Shown: in pieces, positions 19,082 to 27,779 of the stretch
How the letters are laid out: each line of letters begins with the position of its first letter
Position numbering within the stretch: position 1 is the first letter of the stretch
NCBI RefSeq assembly: GCF_003651245.1
Contig: NZ_RAPE01000001.1
Location: 930,001 to 994,000 of the forward strand
DNA: 64,000 nt
From: Roseovarius spongiae
GTDB lineage: Bacteria; Pseudomonadota; Alphaproteobacteria; Rhodobacterales; Rhodobacteraceae
Direction of reading: 5' to 3'
Program-made: the position numbers and the translations under genes
The notes under the pieces: generated by a model
The model's input: only the letters and a program-made list of their open reading frames with translations
What the model was told of the DNA's origin: nothing
Database searches by the model: none

Positions 19082-19822
19082 ATGGCTGAAGGCGACAGGC
19101 AGTTCGTGGACGCGTTGGCCCGTGGTCTCGCCATTCTTGAATGCCTGTCGCGCGCGCATCACCCCATCGGCAACCGCGCCATATCCGAGGCGGTGGGCCT
19201 CGCCCCCTCGACGGTGAGCCGGCTGACCCACACGCTCTGCGTGCTGGGCTATATCCGCCCGGCGGGTTCGGGGCGCGCCTATGAACTGACGCCGAAGAAC
19301 CTGACGCTGGGGTATCCCGTGCTCGCGGGGCTGAGCCTGCGCGACCGCGCGCGCCCCCACCTCGATTCCATCGCGCGGGAAACCGGCGAGACCGTCGCGC
19401 TGGCGATCCGCGACGGGCATTACATCACCTTCGTCGCCGTGGAGCAGGGCACCAACCTCGTCTCGGTGCGGCTCGCCACCGGCGGGCGGCTCAGGATGCA
19501 GGTCTCGGCCGCCGGCATCGCGCTTCTCTCGGCCATGCCGGAAAAGGAGCGCCGCATGATCGCCGGGCGGCTGCGCGCCGACCTCACCCGCCGGGGCGAG
19601 CCGACGGAACCCTTCAACGCAGCCCTCGACGCCTGCATGGCCGAGGGCGTCGCCGTGGTGCGCAATTCCTGGCGCGAGGGCGTGGGCGGCATCGCCGCGC
19701 CGATCACCTTCCAGGGGGAGATCGCCGCGCTCACAATTCCCGTCGCCACCGGCAGCGTGAGCGAGGCCGAGATGCGCGGCCACCTCGCCGACCTGCTGCG
19801 GCGCGAGGCGCGCGCCTTCTGA
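19082..19822 (+). CDS. IclR-family transcriptional regulator
   Basis: 246-residue regulator with an N-terminal winged helix-turn-helix (LARGLAILECLSR, IGNRAISEAVGLAPSTVSRL) and a C-terminal IclR effector domain (ARETGETVALAIRDGHYI, AAGIALLSAMPEKER and GVAVVRNSWREGVGGIAAPI). It is encoded between, and transcribed away from, the CoA ligase operon, and meets the end of the TRAP operon at 19834. Palindromes of one kind stand before both operons, so it most likely controls import and CoA-dependent breakdown of one organic acid, and its own expression. An in-frame ATG at 19052 lies inside the operator palindrome, so I prefer 19082. Confidence 0.92.
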   Translation: MAEGDRQFVDALARGLAILECLSRAHHPIGNRAISEAVGLAPSTVSRLTHTLCVLGYIRPAGSGRAYELTPKNLTLGYPVLAGLSLRDRARPHLDSIARETGETVALAIRDGHYITFVAVEQGTNLVSVRLATGGRLRMQVSAAGIALLSAMPEKERRMIAGRLRADLTRRGEPTEPFNAALDACMAEGVAVVRNSWREGVGGIAAPITFQGEIAALTIPVATGSVSEAEMRGHLADLLRREARAF

Positions 19823-19833
19823 CGCCGCGGCGT

Positions 19834-21330
19834 TCACGCCGTCAGCGCCGACAGGCCCAGCTGCGCGCGGCGGCGCAGCCACTGGCTCGGCCGGTAGCGA
19901 TCGTCGCCGGTGAGCCACTGGAGCGCGCGCAGGATGTCGAGCACCGCCTCGGCCCCGATGGCGTCGGTCATCGCGAGCGGCCCCTGCGGATAGTTGAGGC
20001 CAAGCCGCATCGCCGTGTCGATCCCCTCGGGCGCGGCAAGGCCCATCTGCGCCATCTCGCATCCCAGGTTGCAGACCATCGCCGCGATCCGCTGCGCGAC
20101 GAAACCCGGCGAATCGTCGATCAGCGTCACCGCGCGCTGCGGCGCGATCCGCGCGATCAGCGCGTCGCGCAGGGCCGAATCCGCGCCCGGCGGGGTCATC
20201 AGCGTCACCCGCGCGGAGGTGTCCCCCAGCGGGTCCAGCGCCACGAGCCGCGCCGCATCCAGCCCGGTGCGCGCGGCATGGGCCGAACAATCCTCGCCGA
20301 TGAGGGTGACGAGAATCGGCGCGGCGCCGTCATCCGCGTCCAGCGCCTGGGCGCCGCATTCCTCGATCAGCGCGCGCGCGTCGGCGTGCCCCTCGGGGAC
20401 GAAGACCGCCGCGCAGGGCGCCGCATCGCTGGCGGCGTCGGGCGAGGGACGCGCGGCGCCCTCGGCATGGTCATAGAACCCGCGCCCGGCCTTGCGCCCC
20501 AGTTGCCCGGTGTCGAGCATATATTTATGCCGCGCGGTCGAGCGCAGCCGCGGGTCCGAGAACATCGCGCCATGCACGAAGGCGCTCACCGGGTAGTTCA
20601 CGTCGATGCCGGTAAGGTCCATCAGCTCGAACGGGCCCATGCGAAAGCCGAGGCAGTCGCGCATCACCGCGTCCACCTGCGCGGGCGTCGCCACCCGTTC
20701 CTGGAGGATCGCCAGCGCCTCGGTCTGGTAGGCGCGCCCGCCGAAATTGACGAGGAATCCGGGCGTGTCCGTCACCTCGACCGGCGTGCGGCCCATCCGT
20801 TCGGCCAGCGCGGTCACCTGCGCGATCACCGCATCGGTCGTGTCCGGGCCCGGGATCACCTCGACCAGCTTCATCAGCGGCACGGGGTTGAAGAAATGCA
20901 TTCCCGCGACGCGCGCCTTGTGGTTGAGCCGCGCGGCGATCGCGCCGATCGGCAGCGACGAGGTATTGGAGGCGAGGATCGCGTCCGGCGCCACGATTTC
21001 CTCAAGCGCGGCGAACACGGTCACCTTGGCGTCGATATCCTCGATGATCGCCTCGATCACCACGTCGCAGGGGGCGAGATCCTCGATGTTTTGCGCCGCC
21101 TCGATGCGCGCTTGCGCCGCGTCGGCGTCCGCCTCGGCGAGCCGCCCTTTCTCCACCAGCCGCGCCAGCCGCTTGCCCACGGCCGATTTCGCCGCCTGCG
21201 CCGCCCCCGGGGCCGCGTCATGGACGCGCACCGCGATCCCGTTCTGCGCCGCGACCTGCACGATCCCCGCGCCCATCGCGCCGGCGCCCACGACGCCGAG
21301 CGTGAATTCCCTGTCCTCGATATCCCTCAT
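19834..21330 (-). CDS. 3-hydroxyacyl-CoA dehydrogenase, two-domain (PaaH-like)
   Basis: 498-residue NAD-dependent dehydrogenase oxidising a 3-hydroxyacyl-CoA to the 3-oxoacyl-CoA. The Rossmann motif is LGVVGAGAMGAGI at residues 10-22, and the catalytic His/Glu block is GMHFFNPVPLMKLVEVI. TPGFLVN and a first C-terminal domain (RMGPFELMDLTGIDV) follow. A second, shorter C-terminal repeat ends the protein (DSPGFVAQRI, LNYPQGPLAMTDAIG), the two-repeat layout of PaaH/PaaC and related enzymes. A strong ribosome site (GGGAGA) precedes it. It is the last gene of the TRAP operon, 21 bp after the SDR. It would supply the oxidation step between hydratase and thiolase. Confidence 0.92.
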   Translation of the reverse strand: MRDIEDREFTLGVVGAGAMGAGIVQVAAQNGIAVRVHDAAPGAAQAAKSAVGKRLARLVEKGRLAEADADAAQARIEAAQNIEDLAPCDVVIEAIIEDIDAKVTVFAALEEIVAPDAILASNTSSLPIGAIAARLNHKARVAGMHFFNPVPLMKLVEVIPGPDTTDAVIAQVTALAERMGRTPVEVTDTPGFLVNFGGRAYQTEALAILQERVATPAQVDAVMRDCLGFRMGPFELMDLTGIDVNYPVSAFVHGAMFSDPRLRSTARHKYMLDTGQLGRKAGRGFYDHAEGAARPSPDAASDAAPCAAVFVPEGHADARALIEECGAQALDADDGAAPILVTLIGEDCSAHAARTGLDAARLVALDPLGDTSARVTLMTPPGADSALRDALIARIAPQRAVTLIDDSPGFVAQRIAAMVCNLGCEMAQMGLAAPEGIDTAMRLGLNYPQGPLAMTDAIGAEAVLDILRALQWLTGDDRYRPSQWLRRRAQLGLSALTA

Positions 21331-21351
21331 CCGGGTCTCCCTTCGGATCTG

Positions 21352-22131
21352 TTACAGCAGCGGGCGCGACAGCCCGCCATCCACGGTCAGGTTCTGACCG
21401 GTGATATAGGCGGCGTGGACCGATGCGAGGAACGCGCAGGCGGGGCCGAAATCCTCCGCCCGGCCCAGCCGCTGCATCGGCACGCTTTGCGCCATCGCCT
21501 GTTTCGCGTCCTTCGGCGTGGTCCCGCGGGCCTTCGCCTGCGCGTTGTAGACCCGCTCGAGCGCGCCGGTATCCATCAGCCCCGGGGCGAGGTTGTTGAC
21601 GGTGACGCCATCAGCGGCGACCTCGTGGCTCAGGCTGCGCATCGCGCCGGTCAGCCCCGCGCGCACGCCGGTCGCCAGCCCCATGTTGGGATAGGGTTCG
21701 CGCACGGTGAAGGAGGTGATGTTGATGATGCGCCCGTGGCCGGTTTCGCGCATGTCCGGCAGCAGCGCGCGGGCAAAGGCGAGCGCGGGCAGCATGTTGG
21801 TTTCCAGCGCCTTAAGCCACGCGGCGTCGTCGTGATCTTCGACCGGGCCGGGCGGCGGGCCGCCGGCGTTGGTGACGAGGATCGAGAGCGGGCCGAGCGC
21901 GGCGCGCGCCTCTCGCACGATGTCGCGCCGGGCCTCGGCGTCCGATATGTCGCCGGGCGCGGCGACCGCGCCCGCGCCAAGCGCCCGCGCCGCCGCCTCG
22001 CATTGCGCGCGGTCGCGCCCGTTCACCGCCACGCGGACGCCGGCTGCGGCCAGCGCCTGCGCGCAGCCGAGCCCGAGCCCCTTCGAGCCACCGAGAACGA
22101 GCGCCGCGCGGCCCGAAATTCCCAAGTCCAT
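21352..22131 (-). CDS. SDR-family oxidoreductase without the Tyr-x3-Lys pair
   Basis: 259-residue short-chain dehydrogenase/reductase fold. The nucleotide-binding turn is LVLGGSKGLGLG near the N-terminus, with NAGGPP and INITSFTV further on. After the conserved Ser, the position of the catalytic Tyr-x3-Lys reads NMGLATGVRAGL, so both Tyr and Lys are missing. Normal catalysis would not work, though a recognised SDR subfamily shows this change. The ATG at 22131 is preferred to one two codons upstream because GGGAGA gives better spacing. It is cotranscribed with the TRAP transporter (26 bp upstream) and the 3-hydroxyacyl-CoA dehydrogenase, so a role on the same CoA-linked substrate is likely. 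Confidence 0.83.
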   Translation of the reverse strand: MDLGISGRAALVLGGSKGLGLGCAQALAAAGVRVAVNGRDRAQCEAAARALGAGAVAAPGDISDAEARRDIVREARAALGPLSILVTNAGGPPPGPVEDHDDAAWLKALETNMLPALAFARALLPDMRETGHGRIINITSFTVREPYPNMGLATGVRAGLTGAMRSLSHEVAADGVTVNNLAPGLMDTGALERVYNAQAKARGTTPKDAKQAMAQSVPMQRLGRAEDFGPACAFLASVHAAYITGQNLTVDGGLSRPLL

Positions 22132-22157
22132 GTGCATCTCTCCCGATATCTGCGCCG

Positions 22158-23462
22158 TCACAGCAGCGACGGCAGGAACAGTATGATCTGCGGCGCCATC
22201 GCCAGCACCGCGATCACGGCGATGAAGATCGCGATGAAGGGCAGCACCGAGCGATAGACCGTCTGGATCTCCACCCCCCGCGCCGCGCCCTGCAACGCGA
22301 ACAGCGTATAGCCGAAGGGCGGCGTGATGCCCCCGATCGACATGTTGACCAGGAAGATGGTCCAGAACCACAGCGGATCGAATCCCAGCGCGCCGATGAT
22401 CGGCTGGTAGATCGGCACCAGCATGATCATCAGCGCGATCTGGTCGATGAACATGCACAAGACGAAGGGCAGCACCTGGAGCAGCACGAACATCAGCACC
22501 AGCGGCAGCGCCAGCTCGGAGACCAGCCGCACCAGCTCGAATGTCGACCCGGTCAGGTTCAGCAACTGGCTGAAGGACACGGAAGACACCATGATGATCA
22601 TGATCATCGCGGTGATCGACGCGGTGGCGCGCAGCGCCTCGATCAGCGAGGGCAGGCGCAGGTTGCCGAAGATCGCGCAGATGACGGCGGCCGCGACGCA
22701 GCCGCTCGCCGCCGCTTCGGTCGGCGTGGCGACGCCGCCGAGGATCAGCCCGAGAATGGTCGCGATGATGAGAAGGAACGGCGCGGCGCGCAGCGCCGTG
22801 CGCAGGCGCTCGCCCCAGGGCCGCGCCGCGCTGTCGGCAAGCGGCGCCACGGACGGGTCGAAGAACCCGCGCACCATCGTGTAGAGCAGGAAGGCCGACG
22901 CCAGCAGGATGCCCGGCAGGATGCCCGCGACCAGCAGCGCGGAGATCGATACCTTGCTGAGTATCCCGAGCACCACCGCCATCACCGAGGGCGGGATGAT
23001 CGGCGCGAGGCTGGCCCCGGCGAGGATCGTGCCGATCGAGAGCTTGCGGTCGTAATCGCGCTTGTCCATCTCGGGCAGGAGCGAGGAACCCATCATCGCC
23101 GCCACCGCCATCGCCGACCCCGACAGCGCGCCGAACACCGTCGAGAGCGCGATGCTGACGGCGAAGAGCCGCGCGCGGAAATTGCCGACCAGCGCGTCGA
23201 CCGCGTCGAATATGATCTTGACGGAACCCGAGCGGAACAGGATCTCGCCCAACAGCACGAACAGCGGTATCGCGGCGAGCGATATGCTGGTGGAGGTGGA
23301 GAACATCGAGTTCACCACCAGGAGGATGCCCCCCATGCTGCCGGTCAGCAGGTAGAGCCCGCCGAGGTTGAGCACGAGGAACGACAGGAAGATCGGCAGC
23401 CCCATCATGAAGAGCGCCAGCAGCATCACGAAGACGCTGCTCAGGACTATGTACCACTCCAT
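22158..23462 (-). CDS. dctM: TRAP transporter large permease (DctM)
   Basis: 434-residue multi-spanning inner-membrane subunit with about twelve hydrophobic segments, forming the Na+-driven transport channel of a tripartite (TRAP) importer. Typical stretches are FLVLNLGGLYLLTG, SALSGSAMAVAAMMGSSLLPEM, IGTILAGASLAPIIPPSVMAVVLG and MSIGGITPPFGYTLFALQG. The start overlaps the end of the small permease by 16 bp. With the binding protein and small permease it makes a full TRAP set, followed by two catabolic genes in one operon. Confidence 0.93.
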   Translation of the reverse strand: MEWYIVLSSVFVMLLALFMMGLPIFLSFLVLNLGGLYLLTGSMGGILLVVNSMFSTSTSISLAAIPLFVLLGEILFRSGSVKIIFDAVDALVGNFRARLFAVSIALSTVFGALSGSAMAVAAMMGSSLLPEMDKRDYDRKLSIGTILAGASLAPIIPPSVMAVVLGILSKVSISALLVAGILPGILLASAFLLYTMVRGFFDPSVAPLADSAARPWGERLRTALRAAPFLLIIATILGLILGGVATPTEAAASGCVAAAVICAIFGNLRLPSLIEALRATASITAMIMIIMVSSVSFSQLLNLTGSTFELVRLVSELALPLVLMFVLLQVLPFVLCMFIDQIALMIMLVPIYQPIIGALGFDPLWFWTIFLVNMSIGGITPPFGYTLFALQGAARGVEIQTVYRSVLPFIAIFIAVIAVLAMAPQIILFLPSLL

Positions 23463-23971
23463 GCGTCGCCTCCCGTCGCAGGATTCCGATCGCTTGAGGC
23501 GAAGCTCGCCGCCAGGTGACGCGCGAAGTAGAGCGCGGAGCTGCCCATCGCGTAGACCAGCGGCCCGAAGACCGCCCATTTCGGGATCGGGGTGACCGAT
23601 ACGATCATCACGCCGTTCGAGATTTGCCGCGCCGTCTCGACCCCGCCGATCCAGGCGCAAAGGGCGCAGACGACGCAGCCGATGAGATAGGTCAGCCGTT
23701 TCAGCCAGACCGACAGGCGGGGCCGGACCGAGCGCACGACGAAATCCATCGACGCATGGCCCGCCTTCCACGTGAGCCACGGCACCGCGAGGAAGGTGAT
23801 GAGCGCGAAGGCCACCGCCGCCGTGTCCGGCGCCCAGTCCGTCGGGGCGGACAGGACGTAACGGCTGAAGACTTCTCCAGCCGTCACCAGGGTCAGGTAG
23901 AGCACGCCGAAGGTCGCGACCCAGAAGCCCAGCCCGGTCACCGCGTCATGCAACCACAAGAGCCGCTTCAT
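23447..23971 (-). CDS. dctQ: TRAP transporter small permease (DctQ)
   Basis: 174-residue inner-membrane protein with four hydrophobic helices (LGFWVATFGVLYLTLVTAGE, AVAFALITFLAVPWLTWK, LIGCVVCALCAWIGGVE and WAVFGPLVYAMGSSALYFA), the normal DctQ plan. It links the large permease to the binding protein. The ATG at 23971 is used; an in-frame GTG at 23980 is possible, but its GGAAGG is only 2 nt away. The gene lies 27 bp after dctP and overlaps dctM. Confidence 0.88.
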   Translation of the reverse strand: MKRLLWLHDAVTGLGFWVATFGVLYLTLVTAGEVFSRYVLSAPTDWAPDTAAVAFALITFLAVPWLTWKAGHASMDFVVRSVRPRLSVWLKRLTYLIGCVVCALCAWIGGVETARQISNGVMIVSVTPIPKWAVFGPLVYAMGSSALYFARHLAASFASSDRNPATGGDAWSGT

Positions 23972-23998
23972 GGGATCCACATCCTTCCCGCGCAGCGC

Positions 23999-24979
23999 TT
24001 AACGGGCCGTGATGCCCTTTTCGACGGCCAGGTCGTGAAACGCCTTGCCGTCCTCGCCCGCCTTGGCCTCGACCTGTTTCCAGACGCCGGCGGCAAAGAT
24101 CGCGTCCACGTTCTCGGCCGTTTCCGGGCCGAATTCCGTGATGGCGAGCCCCGCCTCCTGCATGGCGGCGTCCTCTTCGGCCCAGAGCGTCTCGAAATGG
24201 GTGCGACCCTCGACCTCGAGCTCCTTGGCGGTGTCGACCACCATGGTTTGCTGCTCTTCGCTCAGCGCGTTCCAGCTGTCGAGGTTCATGAACAGCGTGA
24301 GGTTGGTGACGCCAAAGGTCGGGCGCGTCATGTGGTTGGCGACCTCGTACCACTTGTAGTCCATCGCGCCGAACACCGGCCAGGCCGCGCCATCGACCAC
24401 GCCGCGCTCCAGCGCCGAGTAGATTTCCGACGCGGGCAAGGTCACGACCGACCCGCCGAGTTCGGTCACGAGGTCATGATAGGTGCCCGACGCGCGGATC
24501 TTGCGCCCCTCGAGCGCGCCATCATCGCCAATCGGGTCGCGCAGCATGATGTGATAGCCGGAAGCGGCGGAGAACACGCCGATCAGCTTCAGGTTCCGCT
24601 TGGCGTAATGGGCGTCGATCACCTCGAACACGCCGCTTTCGCGCCGCGCTTCGGGGTCGTCGCTCACCGCGTCCATGCCGAAGGCCATCGCGGTTTCGCC
24701 CATGTGATAGGCGCCGTGGGTGAACAGCATGTCGAACAGTCCCGCCGAGACCGGCTGCAACTGCTCGAACGGCGACACGGTTTCGGGGCCGCGCATCTCG
24801 ACGTTGAGATCGCCGCCGGATTTCTCGGCCAGCCGCTCGGCAAAGCCCTGCGCGAAGACCGGGACGGCGTTGTAGCTTTCGTCCCAGCTCGACAGCATGG
24901 TCAGCGTCTCGGCCTTCGCCCCAACGGCGCCCGCCGCGATCATGGCGGCCGCATACACACTCTGCTTGAAGAACTTCAT
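23999..24979 (-). CDS. dctP: TRAP transporter substrate-binding protein (DctP)
   Basis: 326-residue periplasmic protein with a signal peptide (MKFFKQSVYAAAMIAAGAVG, cut near AKAE) and the TRAP binding fold: LTMLSSWDES, FAERLAEKSGGDLNVEMRGP, EGRKIRASGTYHDLV and ALERGVVDGAAWPVFGAMDY. The Arg in KIRASG is the usual carboxylate-binding residue, so the ligand should be an organic acid. It is first in an operon with dctQ, dctM, SDR and 3-hydroxyacyl-CoA dehydrogenase, 120 bp behind the TTCCGC-N3-GCGGAA palindrome. An ideal GGAGGAG precedes the ATG. Its ligand is probably the acid used by the CoA ligase encoded at 17421. Confidence 0.93.
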   Translation of the reverse strand: MKFFKQSVYAAAMIAAGAVGAKAETLTMLSSWDESYNAVPVFAQGFAERLAEKSGGDLNVEMRGPETVSPFEQLQPVSAGLFDMLFTHGAYHMGETAMAFGMDAVSDDPEARRESGVFEVIDAHYAKRNLKLIGVFSAASGYHIMLRDPIGDDGALEGRKIRASGTYHDLVTELGGSVVTLPASEIYSALERGVVDGAAWPVFGAMDYKWYEVANHMTRPTFGVTNLTLFMNLDSWNALSEEQQTMVVDTAKELEVEGRTHFETLWAEEDAAMQEAGLAITEFGPETAENVDAIFAAGVWKQVEAKAGEDGKAFHDLAVEKGITAR

Positions 24980-25098
24980 TTGTCATCTCCTCCGATGTGA
25001 CGAACGCCGCGATGGCGGGATGCCTTCGCCGCGTCTCGCTGCTACCCGTCAGCACAATCGCGATGGCCGGAGGTGTAAAGCGAAATAGCCGCTTCGTC

Positions 25099-25115
25099 AT
25101 TCCGCCTGGCGGAAT
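25099..25115. promoter_or_regulatory. Probable IclR operator before the TRAP operon
   Basis: ATTCCGC at 25099-25105 and GCGGAAT at 25109-25115 form a perfect 17-bp palindrome around CTG. It has the same TTCCGC-N3-GCGGAA design as the site before the iclR gene. It lies in the 172-bp gap upstream of dctP; a further TTCGGAATGCGG stretch follows at about 25121-25132. Confidence 0.7.
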
Positions 25116-25151
25116 TCTTTTTCGGAATGCGGTTGAAACGCCCGACGCCGG

Positions 25152-25910
25152 TCAGCCCCCGGCGGCCCAGGCGCGGGCGTCTTCTTCTTCGGAGGCGTCG
25201 AAGGCGCGGGCGTCGAAGGGCATGAAGGAGGTCGCCGCCTCGACCACCGCGCGCATCCAGCCCGGCGCGCCGACGATGGCGTAGCGGCCGACCTTGCCGA
25301 TGGCGCCGAACTTGGACATCATCAGATCGCGATCGCCCAGCATGGCGAGGTCGAAGCCCTCGTAATCGCGCACGCGCACCAGCAGGTTCACCTTGCCATG
25401 CGCCTCGACCGCGTGATCGAAGGCGGCGAACACCGCGTCGGCGTCCTCCGTGCTCAGCCGGCCGTCGATCTCGAAGATCAGCAGCCCGTCGCCGCCGTCC
25501 TCGACCACGCGCACGCCCGGCTCGTCCGGCGCGGGTTTCTCCCGGAAGGCGGCGGCCCAGGTCTCGGCCTCCTGCGCGTCGGCAGGGGCGAAGGTGCGCA
25601 GTTCGATCATCGGCAGGACCGGGTCGATCCAGCGCATGAGCGCCTCGAAGGCCTGCTTGTCGGTGACGACGGCCACGCGGCGGACCAAAGACCATTGCGG
25701 CAGCATCCCGAATTCGAACCGGGCGTCGGCGATCAGTGCGTCGCCCGTCATGTCATGCCAGTCCTCGGCGCGCACCACGATCGCCATGGGATCCCCGGAT
25801 TCGAGCGCGGGGGCGAGGTGACGTTTCATGGTCTCGACATCGGCGCGGTCGACCACGCCCGAGAGGGTGATCTCGTACAGCCTTGGTTTCGGCTCTTTGA
25901 CGCTCAGCAT
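25152..25910 (-). CDS. Tandem SpoIIAA/STAS-like domain protein
   Basis: 252-residue soluble protein made of two similar halves (about residues 1-120 and 130-252). Each begins with a short strand and shows the SpoIIAA-like pattern: YEITLSGVVDRADVETMKRH with VRRVAVVTDKQAFEALMRW in the first, LLIFEIDGRLSTEDADAVFA with GRYAIVGAPGWMRAVVEA in the second. Such proteins are small lipid- or protein-binding modules of unclear function. The ATG at 25910 is chosen over an upstream in-frame start because AAAGG lies ahead of it and the domain begins there. It precedes the TRAP operon on the same strand but is separated by the operator-bearing gap. Confidence 0.78.
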   Translation of the reverse strand: MLSVKEPKPRLYEITLSGVVDRADVETMKRHLAPALESGDPMAIVVRAEDWHDMTGDALIADARFEFGMLPQWSLVRRVAVVTDKQAFEALMRWIDPVLPMIELRTFAPADAQEAETWAAAFREKPAPDEPGVRVVEDGGDGLLIFEIDGRLSTEDADAVFAAFDHAVEAHGKVNLLVRVRDYEGFDLAMLGDRDLMMSKFGAIGKVGRYAIVGAPGWMRAVVEAATSFMPFDARAFDASEEEDARAWAAGG

Positions 25911-26005
25911 CCTGTTTCTACCTTTCCCGCTCTGATGAGGGGGATGTATGCGCGTTCGGGCGCGTTGCAAACCGGGCGGCGGTGAGGCGCCGGTTCTCGC
26001 CGGCC

Positions 26006-26791
26006 TTAACGAAACTTAGGCGCGCGTTTCTCGAGGAAGGCCAGCACGCCCTCGGCATAGTCCGGGTCGCGTCCGGCCTCGCCCTGAAGCGCGGCCTCGG
26101 CGGCAAGGTAGGCGTCAAAATCCTCCGCCTCGGTCGCGGCGGCGACGGCGCGCTTGATCCCCCGCAGCGCGCCGCGCGGCGTGGCGAGCAGCCGCGCGGT
26201 GAGCGCCGCGATTTCCGCGTCGAGCGCCGCGTCGGGCGCCGCGCGCCAGATCAGCCCGGCCGCCGCCGCCTCGTCGGCGCCCAACGCCTCGCCCAGCATC
26301 AGGAGCGCGCGGGCCCGCGCCGGCCCCAGCGCGCGCACCAGCGCCCAGCCGCCGCCCGCATCGACCGAAAGCCCGACCTTGGAAAATGACTGTATGAACC
26401 GCGCCCCCTGCGCCGCGATCACGATGTCGCAGGCCAGCGCAAGGCTCGCCCCTGCGCCCGCGGCGAGGCCGTTCACCCGCGCCACGACAGGCTTCTGCAT
26501 CGTCGCGATGAGCCGCAGGACCGGGTGGAACAGCTCGACCTGGAGCGCCTCGAGGTCGAAGGGATCGGGATGCGCGCGCGGGTCGCGCTCCGTCAGGTCC
26601 TGTCCGGCGCAAAAGGCGCGCCCGGCGCCGGTGAGGCAGACCACCCGCACGGCGTCATCCGCCGCCAACCCGTCGAGCGCGCGGGCGAGGTCCAGCATCA
26701 GGTCGCGGGTGAGCGCGTTGAGCCGCGCCGGCCGGTTGAGCGTCACCATCCCGACGCCGTCCTTCACTTCCGTCAGTATCATCGCGCCCAT
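26006..26791 (-). CDS. Enoyl-CoA hydratase/isomerase (PaaG-like)
   Basis: 261-residue crotonase. FCAGQDLTERD is the first oxyanion-hole segment, and VNGLAAGAGASLALACDIVIAA lacks the first hydratase Glu. FSKVGLSVDAGGGWALVRALG carries an Asp at the site used by PaaG isomerases. This pattern fits the PaaG subgroup (ring-epoxide or delta3-delta2 enoyl-CoA isomerases) better than simple hydratases. GGAGGG precedes the ATG at 26791; a second ATG three codons later is possible. It stands alone, 95 bp upstream of the STAS-like gene, so the substrate is open. Confidence 0.87.
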   Translation of the reverse strand: MGAMILTEVKDGVGMVTLNRPARLNALTRDLMLDLARALDGLAADDAVRVVCLTGAGRAFCAGQDLTERDPRAHPDPFDLEALQVELFHPVLRLIATMQKPVVARVNGLAAGAGASLALACDIVIAAQGARFIQSFSKVGLSVDAGGGWALVRALGPARARALLMLGEALGADEAAAAGLIWRAAPDAALDAEIAALTARLLATPRGALRGIKRAVAAATEAEDFDAYLAAEAALQGEAGRDPDYAEGVLAFLEKRAPKFR

Positions 26792-27028
26792 GCGTCCCTC
26801 CTTTTCCGGCGGTGCAGAGCGACCACGGAAACCGCGGCTTTGCAAGCCCCCGCGCGCGTGGACAGGTGGGGCTGGACGGGGTTGAGCGCGCGTTATCCGT
26901 CACACGCTATAGGTGCGACCGCTTGTCGCAGCGCGATTTGGGGACGCAAACGAAGAAAGGCGGCGGAGCGTCCAAATGCCGCCGCAATCGCGCGCTAGCC
27001 GGAGTGTTCGACCAAGAAACCTCCTAAC

Positions 27029-27688
27029 ATGAAAGCAAGCAAGATCATGAATTCAGACGACAAACTGTCCACGGGCGAAGTCTTCGGAGCGATAACGCTA
27101 GGGGCGCTGATCGCGGCGCCTTATGTCCTTTTGTTCACGCTCATCGGGCTGTTCTTTCGCGCGCCGCTGGCCGCGCTGATCGGGACCGCGTTCATCGCGC
27201 TGCTGGGCCTGGTCGGTTGGCAGATGACGCTGGTAGCGGCCCAGGACGCGCATCCCCTGGCGGCGGTCGCGATCGCGTGCGGCGCGATGCTGGCCGGGCT
27301 TTTCGCCTGCCTGCCGCTCTCGCGGCTCGTTCCGGCGTTCTTCAACTGGGAATGCGCCACGATCCGGCTTATGCTGACGCGGGGCGGCGCGGTCGGCCGC
27401 GTCGGTTACATGATCGCGCAACTGCTGCCGGGGATCGTGCTGGTGGTCCTCGGGGTCGCGATGCTGTCCGATCTCGACGAGGTCGGCAAGACGCTCTTCA
27501 CCGAGTCCGGAAGCGCCAATCTCAACTTCTACCTCTGGATCCTGATCTTCGGCTGGCTGACGCTGTCGCAGATCGCCGTGCTGCGCTTTCACCGTGCGCT
27601 GCATCCGGTGGGATCGGCCGTAACCTTCGCGGGGCATCCTCTCGCCACGGTCCAGCCCGCGCAGATGGACGAGCGCGACGCGGCCTGA
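27029..27688 (+). CDS. Unknown multi-spanning membrane protein
   Basis: 219 residues with five or so hydrophobic segments (for example VFGAITLGALIAAPYVLLFT, AALIGTAFIALLGLVGW, AVAIACGAMLAGLFACLPL, LLPGIVLVVLGVAMLS and FYLWILIFGWLTLSQIAVL) and a soluble C-terminal tail. I do not recognise the family. The C-terminal segment of an integral membrane protein with paired helices suggests a small channel or membrane regulator, but no motif supports a function. The start is uncertain: ATG at 27029 or at 27047, neither with a good ribosome site. Upstream lies a 237-bp gap with a GC-rich hairpin (GGCGGC paired with GCCGCC). Confidence 0.7.
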   Translation: MKASKIMNSDDKLSTGEVFGAITLGALIAAPYVLLFTLIGLFFRAPLAALIGTAFIALLGLVGWQMTLVAAQDAHPLAAVAIACGAMLAGLFACLPLSRLVPAFFNWECATIRLMLTRGGAVGRVGYMIAQLLPGIVLVVLGVAMLSDLDEVGKTLFTESGSANLNFYLWILIFGWLTLSQIAVLRFHRALHPVGSAVTFAGHPLATVQPAQMDERDAA

Positions 27689-27779
27689 CCGGGCAACGGG
27701 CCGGACGGCGCCGCGATCGCCGCCCGGCCTTCGCCAAAAAGAACCTCGCAAGGCGGCGCGATTCGGGTAGGGTCGCGCC

